Below are positions 1 to 6,055 of a stretch of DNA of 6,111 nucleotides, one piece after another. The stretch is from an uncultured Eubacteriales bacterium. Its GTDB lineage: Bacteria; Bacillota; Clostridia; Oscillospirales; Oscillospiraceae. Position 1 is the first letter of the stretch, and every line of letters starts with the position of its first letter. Where the stretch lies: the NCBI GenBank assembly GCA_900550705.1, contig URTG01000108.1, forward strand, positions 1 to 6,111, read 5' to 3'. Position numbers and translations under genes: made by a program. The notes below the pieces were generated by a model. That model was given only the letters and a program-made list of their open reading frames with translations. It was not told the origin of the DNA and searched no databases.

Positions 1-71
1 CCAAGGTGGAGCCCCGGCGGGTGATGGAAATCCGGGTCAAGGTGCTGCCGGAACAACCCAAAGAAGATTAA
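1..71 (+). CDS. C-terminal end of an unidentified protein (5' end outside window)
   Basis: An open frame runs in from the left edge in codons starting at base 3 and stops at TAA 69-71. It gives a C-terminus of 22 visible residues ending in EQPKED, with an alternating basic/hydrophobic stretch (VMEIRVKV) that looks like a beta strand. Codon use is GC-rich, like the genes to the right, and the frame stops just before a strong terminator, which supports it being a real gene end. Too little remains to assign a family. A C-terminal beta strand of this kind occurs in membrane-fusion (HlyD-like) proteins among many others, but that is a guess. It is convergent with prfC. Confidence 0.6.
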   Translation, partial: KVEPRRVMEIRVKVLPEQPKED

Positions 72-104
72 AAAGGTCGTCTCCCACCGGGAGACGACTT
101 TTTT
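70..104. terminator. Bidirectional rho-independent terminator between convergent genes
   Basis: A perfect 10-bp stem (76-85 with 89-98, GTCGTCTCCC/GGGAGACGAC) closes a three-base loop, ACC. On the plus strand it is followed by six T (99-104). On the minus strand the five A at 70-74 become a T tract one base beyond the stem. It begins right after the stop of the left-hand gene and lies 12 bases past the prfC stop, so it can end transcription from both sides. Confidence 0.93.
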
Positions 105-110
105 ATATCC

Positions 111-1718
111 TTAAAATCTCGCGCCGCCGAATTCGGCCAGCTTCAGGCCCTTGTTGCGGTCGGTGACCCACTGGATGGACCACTGGGAGGAGAACAGGAG
201 CAGCTGGTTGCCCTTGTAGTCCTCCACCAGCTTGGCGTCGTTGGGGAGGAGGAGGTCCTCCTCCTTGAGAGCGGGGGCGTCCTCGTCCTCCTTGACGATC
301 CAGCGGAGATATTCGTAGGGCAGGCCCTCTTTATACAGCTCTACGTTGTACTCGCTGCGGAGGCGGTACTCCAGCACGTCGAATTGCAGGGTGCCCACCA
401 CGCCCACAATGACCTCCTCCATGCCGGTGTAGGGGGTCTTGAAGATCTGGATGGCGCCCTCCTGGGCGATCTGCTCCACGCCCTTGAGGAACTGCTTGCG
501 CTTCATGGTGTCGATGGACCGGATGCGCTCGAAGTGCTCCGGGGCGAAGGTGGGGATGGGGTCGAAGGCGAACTTTTTAGAGGGGGCGCACAGCGTGTCG
601 CCAATGGAGAAGATGCCCGGGTCGAAGACGCCGATGATGTCGCCGGCGTAGGCCTCCTCGATGATCTCCCGCTCGGCGGCCATGAGCTGCTGGGGGCGGG
701 AGAGGCGGATCTTCTTGCCGCCCTGGACGTGGTAGACCTCTTGATCCGCCTCGAACTTGCCGGAGACCACCCGCATGAAGGCGATCCGGTCCCGGTGGGC
801 CTTGTTCATGTTGGCCTGGATCTTGAAGACGAAGGCGGAGAAGCTGTCGTCGAAGGAGTCGACAATCTCGTCCCCGGCGCGGCGGGGCAGGGGGGCGGTG
901 GTCATGCGGAGGAACTCCTCCAGGAAGGGCTCCACGCCGAAGTTGGTGAGGGCGGAGCCGAAGAACACCGGGGAGAGCTTGCCGTGCCGCACCCGGTCCA
1001 GGTCGAAGTCGCAGGACGCGCCGTCCAGCAGCTCGATCTCGTCCACCAGCTGGTCCCGGCGGGCGGCGCCGATGAGGTCGGCCAGGGCGGGGTCGTCGGG
1101 TTCGATCTCCGTGGCGGTGGCGGCCCGGGCGTTGGTGTTGGAGGTGAAGTGGATGACCTTGCGGTTCTGCCGGTCGTAGACGCCCTTGAACTCCTTGCCG
1201 CAGCCGATGGGCCAGTTCATGGCGTAGGTGTCGATGCCCAGCTCCTTTTCCAGCTCCTCGCACAGCGCAAAGGGGTCCCGGGCCTCCCGGTCCATCTTGT
1301 TGATGAAGGTGAAGATGGGGATGTCACGCATGGCGCAGACCTTGAACAGCTTGCGGGTCTGGGCCTCCACGCCCTTGGCGCCGTCGATGACCATGACGGC
1401 GGAGTCGGCGGCCATCAGGGTGCGGTAGGTGTCCTCGGAGAAGTCCTGGTGGCCCGGGGTGTCCAGGATGTTGATGCAGAAGCCCTCATACTGGAACTGC
1501 ATCACCGAGGAGGTGACGGAGATGCCGCGCTGCTTTTCGATCTCCATCCAGTCGGAGGTGGCGGCGCGGGTGTTCTTCTTGCCCTTGACCTGGCCGGCCT
1601 GGGCGATGGCTCCGCCGTAGAGCAGGAACTTCTCTGTCAGCGTGGTCTTGCCGGCGTCGGGGTGAGAGATGATGGCGAAGGTTCTTCTCCGCTTGATTTC
1701 CGATTCATATTGAGACAA
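111..1718 (-). CDS. prfC: Peptide chain release factor 3 (RF3), translational GTPase
   Basis: RF3 is the cytoplasmic class II release-factor GTPase that removes RF1/RF2 from the ribosome after peptide release. The product is 535 residues, close to the 529 of E. coli RF3. Visible GTPase motifs are the P-loop SHPDAGKTT (18-26), switch I RGISVTSS (64-71), DTPGHQD (86-92), NKMD (140-143) and SAL (255-257). The RF3 signature SDWMEIEKQRGIS precedes switch I, and DFSEDTYRTL follows G3. The C-terminal part holds the RF3 blocks PTFAPEHFERIR and FLKGVEQIAQEGAIQIF (about 389-427). The frame stays open upstream to 1841, but those residues resemble no RF3 and precede the ribosome binding site. TTG at 1716-1718 gives an N-terminus (MSQYESEIKRRRTFAIISHPDAGKTT) matching RF3. 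CTG one codon upstream is the alternative. The gene is monocistronic, with its own promoter and terminator. EF-G is excluded by the RF3-specific blocks and the length. Confidence 0.97.
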   Translation of the reverse strand: MSQYESEIKRRRTFAIISHPDAGKTTLTEKFLLYGGAIAQAGQVKGKKNTRAATSDWMEIEKQRGISVTSSVMQFQYEGFCINILDTPGHQDFSEDTYRTLMAADSAVMVIDGAKGVEAQTRKLFKVCAMRDIPIFTFINKMDREARDPFALCEELEKELGIDTYAMNWPIGCGKEFKGVYDRQNRKVIHFTSNTNARAATATEIEPDDPALADLIGAARRDQLVDEIELLDGASCDFDLDRVRHGKLSPVFFGSALTNFGVEPFLEEFLRMTTAPLPRRAGDEIVDSFDDSFSAFVFKIQANMNKAHRDRIAFMRVVSGKFEADQEVYHVQGGKKIRLSRPQQLMAAEREIIEEAYAGDIIGVFDPGIFSIGDTLCAPSKKFAFDPIPTFAPEHFERIRSIDTMKRKQFLKGVEQIAQEGAIQIFKTPYTGMEEVIVGVVGTLQFDVLEYRLRSEYNVELYKEGLPYEYLRWIVKEDEDAPALKEEDLLLPNDAKLVEDYKGNQLLLFSSQWSIQWVTDRNKGLKLAEFGGARF

Positions 1719-1727
1719 CAGGGTCCA

Positions 1728-1734
1728 CTCCCTT
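1728..1734 (-). promoter_or_regulatory. Ribosome binding site fixing the TTG start of prfC
   Basis: The minus strand reads AAGGGAG here, nine bases upstream of TTG (1718-1716) and six upstream of an in-frame CTG. No ATG or GTG lies in frame nearby. Together with homology to RF3 N-termini this supports TTG as the start codon. Confidence 0.75.
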
Positions 1735-1812
1735 GTAAAAAATGGCCCGGCGGCCGCCTCGCGGTTTGAGAAAAACGGCCCGGGAGTTAAAAAATATCTA
1801 TTAAACCAAAAC

Positions 1813-1841
1813 AGTTTATCATAGTTTTTTCCGCTCCGCAA
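1813..1841 (-). promoter_or_regulatory. Sigma-70-type promoter of prfC
   Basis: On the minus strand, TTGCGG (1841-1836) is followed after 17 bases by TAAACT (1818-1813). A TG one base upstream of the -10 makes it an extended -10 (TGATAAACT). The predicted start near 1806 leaves a leader of about 88 bases. The -10 matches consensus at four of six positions. The AT-rich block is confined to this intergenic stretch. Confidence 0.6.
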
Positions 1842-1863
1842 GGGCTTCCGTGCTTATTTTCCA

Positions 1864-1892
1864 TTGAAACCGGGGGCGGGCTCTGCTATAAT
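1864..1892 (+). promoter_or_regulatory. Near-consensus extended -10 promoter of the surface-protein gene
   Basis: TTGAAA (1864-1869), a 17-base spacer and a perfect TATAAT (1887-1892), with TG at 1884-1885, form a near-consensus housekeeping promoter. The expected start is near 1899, giving a leader of about 84 bases. This suggests strong, possibly constitutive expression of the downstream S-layer-type protein. Confidence 0.9.
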
Positions 1893-1930
1893 AGGGCAGG
1901 CTGAATTTGGCCGTAAGTTTTTTGTACATC

Positions 1931-1952
1931 CGGCGGGGAAATCATCCCGCCG
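1931..1952 (+). other. Leader-RNA stem-loop upstream of the surface-protein gene
   Basis: CGGCGGG (1931-1937) pairs perfectly with CCCGCCG (1946-1952) around the loop GAAATCAT. It lies in the predicted 5' leader, 18 bases before the AAGGAG box. Only a short T run (1962-1965), nine bases away, follows, so it is not a convincing terminator. It could stabilise the 5' end of the mRNA or influence ribosome access; neither can be shown from the sequence. Confidence 0.55.
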
Positions 1953-1970
1953 CCCACATAATTTTGCGAA

Positions 1971-1976
1971 AAGGAG
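1971..1976 (+). promoter_or_regulatory. Ribosome binding site of the surface-protein gene
   Basis: AAGGAG ends six bases before ATG 1983-1985. This is a strong Shine-Dalgarno match at good spacing and fixes the start, which is directly followed by a signal peptide. Confidence 0.9.
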
Positions 1977-1982
1977 CGCCCC

Positions 1983-4900
1983 ATGAACAAATATCCCCTG
2001 CAAGGCCTGCTGCGGCGAACGGTTGCCGCGGCGCTGGCTGTCGTACTGACCGTGCCCACGGCCTTTGCCGCGGCGGGCGACCAGAAGGTAAAGACCTCCG
2101 TGGCCCTGGCCGATGGGCTGACCTATCAGAACACCGTGACGGTGAACAACGCCAGCCGGGTGGAGAGCTTCGCCCTGGAGCTCAGCCCCGACAGCGGAGC
2201 CTACCCCATCCTGATGCAGGGCTCGGGCACGGTGTACGCCGGGGCCAGCATCAACAAGGTGGTATCCTCCGCCCAGCAGCAGGGCTATCATGTGCTGGCG
2301 GCGGTGAACACCGACTTCTTTGTCCCCGCCACCGGTGTGCCCATCGGCATTGTCATTGAGGACGGGGTTTATAAGTCCGGCGCGGAGAATGAGGCCGCTA
2401 TGGCGGTTTCCGGCGGGCGGGTGTCGCTGGTCACGTCCCCCAAGGTAACGCTGACCCTGACCAACCAGCGCACCGGGACGCAGACCACACCCCACCACTT
2501 CAACAAGACCCGCAGCAGCACCGGCGGGCTGTATCTGCTGAACAGCGATTTTTCCACCGTGTCCACCCGGGCCACCGGCGCGGGGTGGTATGTGCGGCTG
2601 CGGCCCGCCAGGCTGGAGGCAGGCCCCGCCCCCACCACGCCCACGGAGCCGGGCGCGGGCACGGAGACGGGGAAGGAGGACACCTCCACCCCCAGCCAGG
2701 ACGCCGCCGGGCGCGGGACGGCGGACTCCTCCACGCCCTCCGACAGCTCCGGCAGCTCCGGCAGTCAGGACGTTCCGGGCAGTCAGGATGCCAGGAGCGT
2801 CCGGGCGGATGTCGAACCCCAGAGCGGCACGGTGGTGCTGGGGGAGAGCGTGGAGAAGCTGACGGTGAACTCCACCCTGGAGCTGAAGGTGGCCGAGGTG
2901 GTGCCCTCCACGGCGTACCCCCTGGACATCGGCCCCTATGATTACATCCTCACCGCCGGAGATGCCTCCGGATACAACGAGACCTTCCAGTCCTTCCAGG
3001 TGGGGGACAAGGTGACCCTGACCACCTCCTGTGCCGACAGTACCCTGGCCAATGCCCGGTGGGCCGGGGGCGTGGGGGACATTATGGTGCAGAACGGCCA
3101 GCTGACCGACAGCTCCACCTGGAGCTACACCAAGGACGGCCGCGCCCCCCGCACCGCCGTGGGCGTGAAGGCGGATGGCACCCTGCTCCTCTACGCGGTG
3201 GACGGCCGACGGAACGGCTACTCCATCGGCCTGAGCCAGAAGGACCTGGCGGAGGAGATGAAGGCCCGGGGCTGCGTCTGGGCCGCCAATCTGGACGGCG
3301 GCGGCTCCACCGCCATGTCCGTCTGGCTGCCGGGGGATACCGGGCCGGTGGTCAAGAGCATCCCCTCCGACGGTAAGCCCCGGAGCTGCGCCACCTATCT
3401 GCTGATGGTCACCGACGACAAGGGCAGCGGCACCGCCAGCCGTCTGGCCTGGAAGGAGGACGGGCCGGTGGTGCTGGCCGGGTCCTCCCTCACTCTGCCA
3501 GATACCCTGGCGCTGGACAGCGGGATGAAGACGGTGAGCAGCCAGGTCTCTGACGTGACCGCCCAGTCGGGAGGCGGGCTGGGGACCATCACGGACGGGG
3601 TATACACCGCCGGGGAGCGGAGCGGGACGGACACCATTCAGCTCCACTCCGACCGTCTGGGGGTGGACGGCACCGCCCAAATCCACGTTGTGGGGGCGCT
3701 GACCTCCCTGACCCTCTCGAAGCGGGGCAGCAGCGCCGCCCTGACCGCGCTGAGTCCCAAGCCGGGCGAGCAGGTGCAGCTGGCGGTGAGCGGGTCCTAT
3801 TGGGGCCGCACCGCCCTGCGGGACTTCGGGCCGGTGAAATGGACCGTGTCCGGCAATGTGGGCACGGTGGACCAGAACGGCCTGTTTACCGCCTCGGAGC
3901 AGGGGGGCAGCGGGAGCATTTCCGCCACCGCCGGGGGGATTACCCAGACCATCAGCATCTCTATGAACAGCGTCCACGGCGACGTGCCCTCCAGCCACTG
4001 GGCCTATCCCGCCGTGAGCTATTGCTACGACAAGGGCATTGTGGGCGGCGTGTCGGCCACGGAGTTTGGCCGGGACCTGAACATCCGCCGGGCGGACTTT
4101 ATGCTCATGCTGTATAACGCCGTGGGCAAGCCGGCGGTGAGCACCGGCTGCACCTTTACCGACGTGTCCGCCGGTGACTACTACTACACCGCCCTGTGCT
4201 GGGGCCAGAGCGTGGGGCTGGCCTCGGGCACCGGGGGCAGCAGCTACTCCCCCAACGACCCCATCACCCGGGAGCAGGCCTGCACCATTCTCCGCCAGGC
4301 CCTGCCGCTGCTGGGAAAGAGCTGCCCCAACGCCAGCCAGTCGGTACTGGACAGGTTCGCCGACAAGGACCAGATTGCCGACTACGCCAAGAGCCATGTG
4401 GCCACTCTGGCCGCCCAGGGGATTATCAGCGGCAAGGGGGAGGGCGTGGACCCCAAGGGCCGCCTGACCCGGGCGGAGATGGCCGTGATGCTCTATCAGA
4501 GCATGACCTTCACCCCCAATCAGGATGTGCCCACCGACGAGCCGGTCACCCCGGAGCAGCCCGCCGACCCCGTCCAGCCGGAGACCCCCGACGTGCCCGG
4601 CACTCCGGACACGGAGGACCCCGGGGAGGATGACGGCGGCGACCAGGGGGAGGACACCCAGGGCTTCGTCCTGTCCCAGACCGACGCGGAGCTGGCCGCC
4701 GGAGCCAGCCTGACCCTGACGGCCCGGAACGCCGCCGGGGCCATCACCTGGACCAGCAGCGAGCCCAAGGCGGCCTCCGTCTCTGCCGACGGAACGATTA
4801 CCAACTGCTGGGCGGGAGACAGGGCGGTGCGCGTGACCATCACCGCCGCCTGCGGCACGGAGCGCGCCGCCTGCGACGTGCTGTGCCAGCCCACGACCCA

Positions 4901-5114
4901 GGTGGGCACCGTCACCGACGCGGAGGCCGGTCTGAACGTCCGCTCCGGCCCGGGCACCGGCTTCCCCTCCCTGGGCAAGCTGGCCAACCTCACCCAGGTC
5001 CCCGTTCTGGGGGAGGAGAACGGCTGGTTCCGGATCTTCTATACCGGTTCCGACGGCACAGTCCAGATCGGGTATGTGTCTGGAAACTATCTGACGGTAA
5101 ACAATCGAGCGTAA
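1983..5114 (+). CDS. Secreted SLH-anchored phosphodiester glycosidase (NAGPA family) with Ig-like and SH3b modules
   Basis: The 1043-residue product starts with a signal peptide (RR at 11-12, hydrophobic 13-27, likely cleavage after AFA, 29). Residues about 35-476 form a NAGPA-type phosphodiester glycosidase domain: AVNTDFF (107-113), PIGIVIEDG (120-128), APRTAVGVKADGTLLLYAVDGR (388-409), NLDGGGSTAM (436-445), and PSDGKPRSCATYLL near its end. A Ser/Thr/Pro/Gly-rich segment (214-272) interrupts this domain. Two Ig-like stretches follow (about 487-570 and 571-661), then three SLH repeats (about 664-715, 721-774, 789-841; TRAE-like motifs RRAD, TREQ, TRAE), an acidic Pro-rich linker (844-893), a Big2-like domain (894-968) and an SH3b domain (973-1040, LNVRSGPGTGF). 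SLH repeats normally bind secondary cell-wall polymer. By family, the enzyme should cleave sugar-phosphodiester bonds in envelope or exopolysaccharide; the substrate is unknown. Own promoter and terminator flank it. Confidence 0.93.
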   Translation: MNKYPLQGLLRRTVAAALAVVLTVPTAFAAAGDQKVKTSVALADGLTYQNTVTVNNASRVESFALELSPDSGAYPILMQGSGTVYAGASINKVVSSAQQQGYHVLAAVNTDFFVPATGVPIGIVIEDGVYKSGAENEAAMAVSGGRVSLVTSPKVTLTLTNQRTGTQTTPHHFNKTRSSTGGLYLLNSDFSTVSTRATGAGWYVRLRPARLEAGPAPTTPTEPGAGTETGKEDTSTPSQDAAGRGTADSSTPSDSSGSSGSQDVPGSQDARSVRADVEPQSGTVVLGESVEKLTVNSTLELKVAEVVPSTAYPLDIGPYDYILTAGDASGYNETFQSFQVGDKVTLTTSCADSTLANARWAGGVGDIMVQNGQLTDSSTWSYTKDGRAPRTAVGVKADGTLLLYAVDGRRNGYSIGLSQKDLAEEMKARGCVWAANLDGGGSTAMSVWLPGDTGPVVKSIPSDGKPRSCATYLLMVTDDKGSGTASRLAWKEDGPVVLAGSSLTLPDTLALDSGMKTVSSQVSDVTAQSGGGLGTITDGVYTAGERSGTDTIQLHSDRLGVDGTAQIHVVGALTSLTLSKRGSSAALTALSPKPGEQVQLAVSGSYWGRTALRDFGPVKWTVSGNVGTVDQNGLFTASEQGGSGSISATAGGITQTISISMNSVHGDVPSSHWAYPAVSYCYDKGIVGGVSATEFGRDLNIRRADFMLMLYNAVGKPAVSTGCTFTDVSAGDYYYTALCWGQSVGLASGTGGSSYSPNDPITREQACTILRQALPLLGKSCPNASQSVLDRFADKDQIADYAKSHVATLAAQGIISGKGEGVDPKGRLTRAEMAVMLYQSMTFTPNQDVPTDEPVTPEQPADPVQPETPDVPGTPDTEDPGEDDGGDQGEDTQGFVLSQTDAELAAGASLTLTARNAAGAITWTSSEPKAASVSADGTITNCWAGDRAVRVTITAACGTERAACDVLCQPTTQVGTVTDAEAGLNVRSGPGTGFPSLGKLANLTQVPVLGEENGWFRIFYTGSDGTVQIGYVSGNYLTVNNRA
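2744..2788 (+). repeat. In-frame 9-base microrepeat inside the glycosidase insertion
   Basis: Five consecutive 9-base units are seen: CAGCTCCGG twice, CAGTCAGGA, CGTTCCGGG, CAGTCAGGA. They encode the SSGSSGSQDVPGSQD part of the disordered segment. Each unit is a multiple of three, so gain or loss would keep the frame. The repeat is short and imperfect. Confidence 0.6.
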
Positions 5115-5160
5115 AAGAACCGGCTCCGTTGTTGCGGGGCCGGTTCTCTCTTGTATTTTA
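5115..5160. terminator. Terminator of the surface-protein gene, likely bidirectional
   Basis: A 12-bp stem (5117-5128 with 5135-5146; GAACCGGC/GCCGGTTC extended inward by one T-G wobble and CCG/CGG) closes a six-base loop. It starts two bases after the stop codon. Downstream on the plus strand is a T-rich but interrupted tract (TCTCTTGTATTTTA). On the minus strand the four A at 5113-5116 give TTTT, so it could also stop transcription arriving from the minus-strand ssDNA-binding gene, which has no convincing terminator of its own. Confidence 0.9.
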
Positions 5161-5180
5161 CAGGTTCTGCTTTTATGGTA

Positions 5181-5335
5181 GGCAGTTCCAAAGCCTCCCT
5201 TGTGTAAAGGGAGGTGGCTCGGCGAAGCCGAGACGGAGGGATTGTCGTAGGTGCTCAGAGTCCTTCGGAGGACAACCCCTCAGTCAGCCTGACGGCTGAC
5301 AGCTCCCCTTACACAGGGGAGCCATTGAAACTGCC
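5181..5335. mobile_element. MITE-like 155-bp inverted-repeat element made of nested hairpins
   Basis: The ends GGCAGTT (5181-5187) and AACTGCC (5329-5335) start terminal inverted repeats matching at 31 of the first 38 positions, with a second matching block further in (5236-5246 with 5271-5281). Each arm also folds on itself. On the left: CCTCCCTT/AAGGGAGG (5194-5201, 5207-5214) and CTCGGC/GCCGAG (5218-5223, 5227-5232). On the right: GTCAGCC/GGCTGAC (5283-5289, 5294-5300) and GCTCCCCT/AGGGGAGC (5302-5309, 5315-5322). A small hairpin, GTCCT/AGGAC (5260-5273), lies in the middle. It encodes no protein and sits between two convergent genes, as non-autonomous elements often do. From memory, similar CTCCCTTGTGTAAAGGGAG elements recur in gut Clostridia. 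I could not confirm copy number or a partner transposase, and a structured RNA or REP-like function is the alternative. Confidence 0.75.
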
Positions 5336-5372
5336 TGCTACTTTCCGACCGTAATTAACCCCGGTATGGCCT

Positions 5373-5990
5373 TCAGCTAAGAGGGTCCGTCAGCGACAGG
5401 ATCGACACCTCGAACGCGGTATGCTCCTGGGTGCGGTTTTCGCTGGCCTTGGTGTAGATGCGGCTTTGCAGGCGGCCGGTGAGGGAGAGGCGCTGACCGA
5501 CCTCCATGCGGCCGCAGCGGTGGGCCAGACTGCCCCAGGCGATGCAGGGCAGGTAGTCCGCCCGGCCATAGCGGCGGTTGACGGCCAGAATCATGTCGCA
5601 GATGGTCCGGCCCAGGGGGGTGACCCGGAGACTGGGTGGCTTGCACAGGGCACCGGACAGAGTGAGGCGGTTGTCGTCCTCCTCCTCCGGGGGACAGGGG
5701 AGCAGGGTCCTGGCGAAGACGCTGATGACCAGGCGGCTGCCCGCGCCGCTGCGGTTGTTGAAGGTGCGGACCTCCCCGGACACGGCCAGCCGGTCGCCGG
5801 GCTGGAGGGGCAGCGCCTCCAGCTGGCTCTGGGCGGCGACGAGGTTCAGGCGGTCCTCCGCCCCGGACAGGCGGCGCACCGCCAGGGGGAGACGGAAATA
5901 GGTCACCCCGTGGTTGACATGGGACTCCTCCGGCGGACCGGCCAGACGGCCCCGGAGGAGAATACGGTTTTCATTCCAGCTGCTCTGCAT
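5373..5990 (-). CDS. Tandem OB-fold single-stranded DNA-binding protein (SSB paralogue)
   Basis: The 205-residue protein contains two OB/SSB-like halves joined by an acidic linker (PPEEEDDN, about 100-107). OB1 spans about 7-95 (RILLRGRLAGPPEES, PGDRLAVSGEVRTFNNRSG, SRLVISVFART). OB2 spans about 108-200 (LTLSGALCKPPSLRVTPLGR, LAVNRRYGRADYLPCIAWG, VGQRLSLTGRLQSRIY, AFEVSIL). The CIAWG and GRLQSR blocks are typical of bacterial SSB folds. I recall proteins of this two-OB layout being annotated as single-stranded DNA-binding proteins in Clostridia. Unlike canonical SSB it has no glycine-rich tail and no acidic DDDIPF-like tip, ending in SLTDPLS, so it probably does not recruit partners the SSB way. 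It is more likely a paralogue than the replicative SSB. The ATG at 5988-5990 is preferred to the upstream GTG at 5994-5996, which abuts the ribosome binding site. No operon partner is visible. Confidence 0.85.
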   Translation of the reverse strand: MQSSWNENRILLRGRLAGPPEESHVNHGVTYFRLPLAVRRLSGAEDRLNLVAAQSQLEALPLQPGDRLAVSGEVRTFNNRSGAGSRLVISVFARTLLPCPPEEEDDNRLTLSGALCKPPSLRVTPLGRTICDMILAVNRRYGRADYLPCIAWGSLAHRCGRMEVGQRLSLTGRLQSRIYTKASENRTQEHTAFEVSILSLTDPLS

Positions 5991-5996
5991 AAGCAC

Positions 5997-6001
5997 ACCT
6001 C
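5997..6001 (-). promoter_or_regulatory. Ribosome binding site of the tandem-OB gene
   Basis: The minus strand reads GAGGT, six bases upstream of ATG 5990-5988. The in-frame GTG at 5996-5994 begins directly after this box, too close to be used, so the site decides the start. Confidence 0.75.
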
Positions 6002-6036
6002 GCTATCCTTTGCTGGTCCACTCTATGCACAGAGAG

Positions 6037-6055
6037 GGATAGGTATGTCCTATCC
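6037..6055. promoter_or_regulatory. Perfect inverted repeat upstream of the tandem-OB gene, possible operator
   Basis: GGATAGG (6037-6043) and CCTATCC (6049-6055) are perfect 7-bp inverted copies around TATGT. The dyad lies 47-65 bases upstream of the start codon, where a promoter would be expected. A weak candidate (AGGACA, 18 bases, CATAGA on the minus strand) overlaps it, but I do not call that promoter. The 19-bp span and five-base spacer suit binding by a dimeric repressor; a small mRNA hairpin is the alternative. Confidence 0.5.

Noticed and set aside
384..1769. Long plus-strand open frame (461 codons) opposite prfC
   Set aside because: It is the antisense shadow of a GC-rich gene. The translation is a low-complexity mix of Gly, Val, Leu, Asp and His with no domain, while the minus strand carries all RF3 motifs.
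1735..1790. Attenuator-like structure in the prfC leader (GGGCC followed by T runs, twice, on the minus strand)
   Set aside because: Only about five pairs form between the two GC blocks, no alternative antiterminator is evident, and no leader peptide was seen.
1719..1841. N-terminal extension of RF3 by 41 residues from the upstream ATG
   Set aside because: The extension lies upstream of the Shine-Dalgarno box, overlaps the predicted promoter -10 and resembles no RF3 N-terminus.
1854..4397. 847-codon minus-strand open frame opposite the surface-protein gene
   Set aside because: The translation is Gly/Ala/His/Pro-rich with no recognisable family and no ribosome binding site. The plus strand has a promoter, ribosome binding site, signal peptide and coherent domains.
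5341..5372. Own terminator for the tandem-OB gene
   Set aside because: Only a 4-bp ACCG/CGGT pairing with no T tract is present. Termination probably relies on the bidirectional hairpin at 5117-5146.
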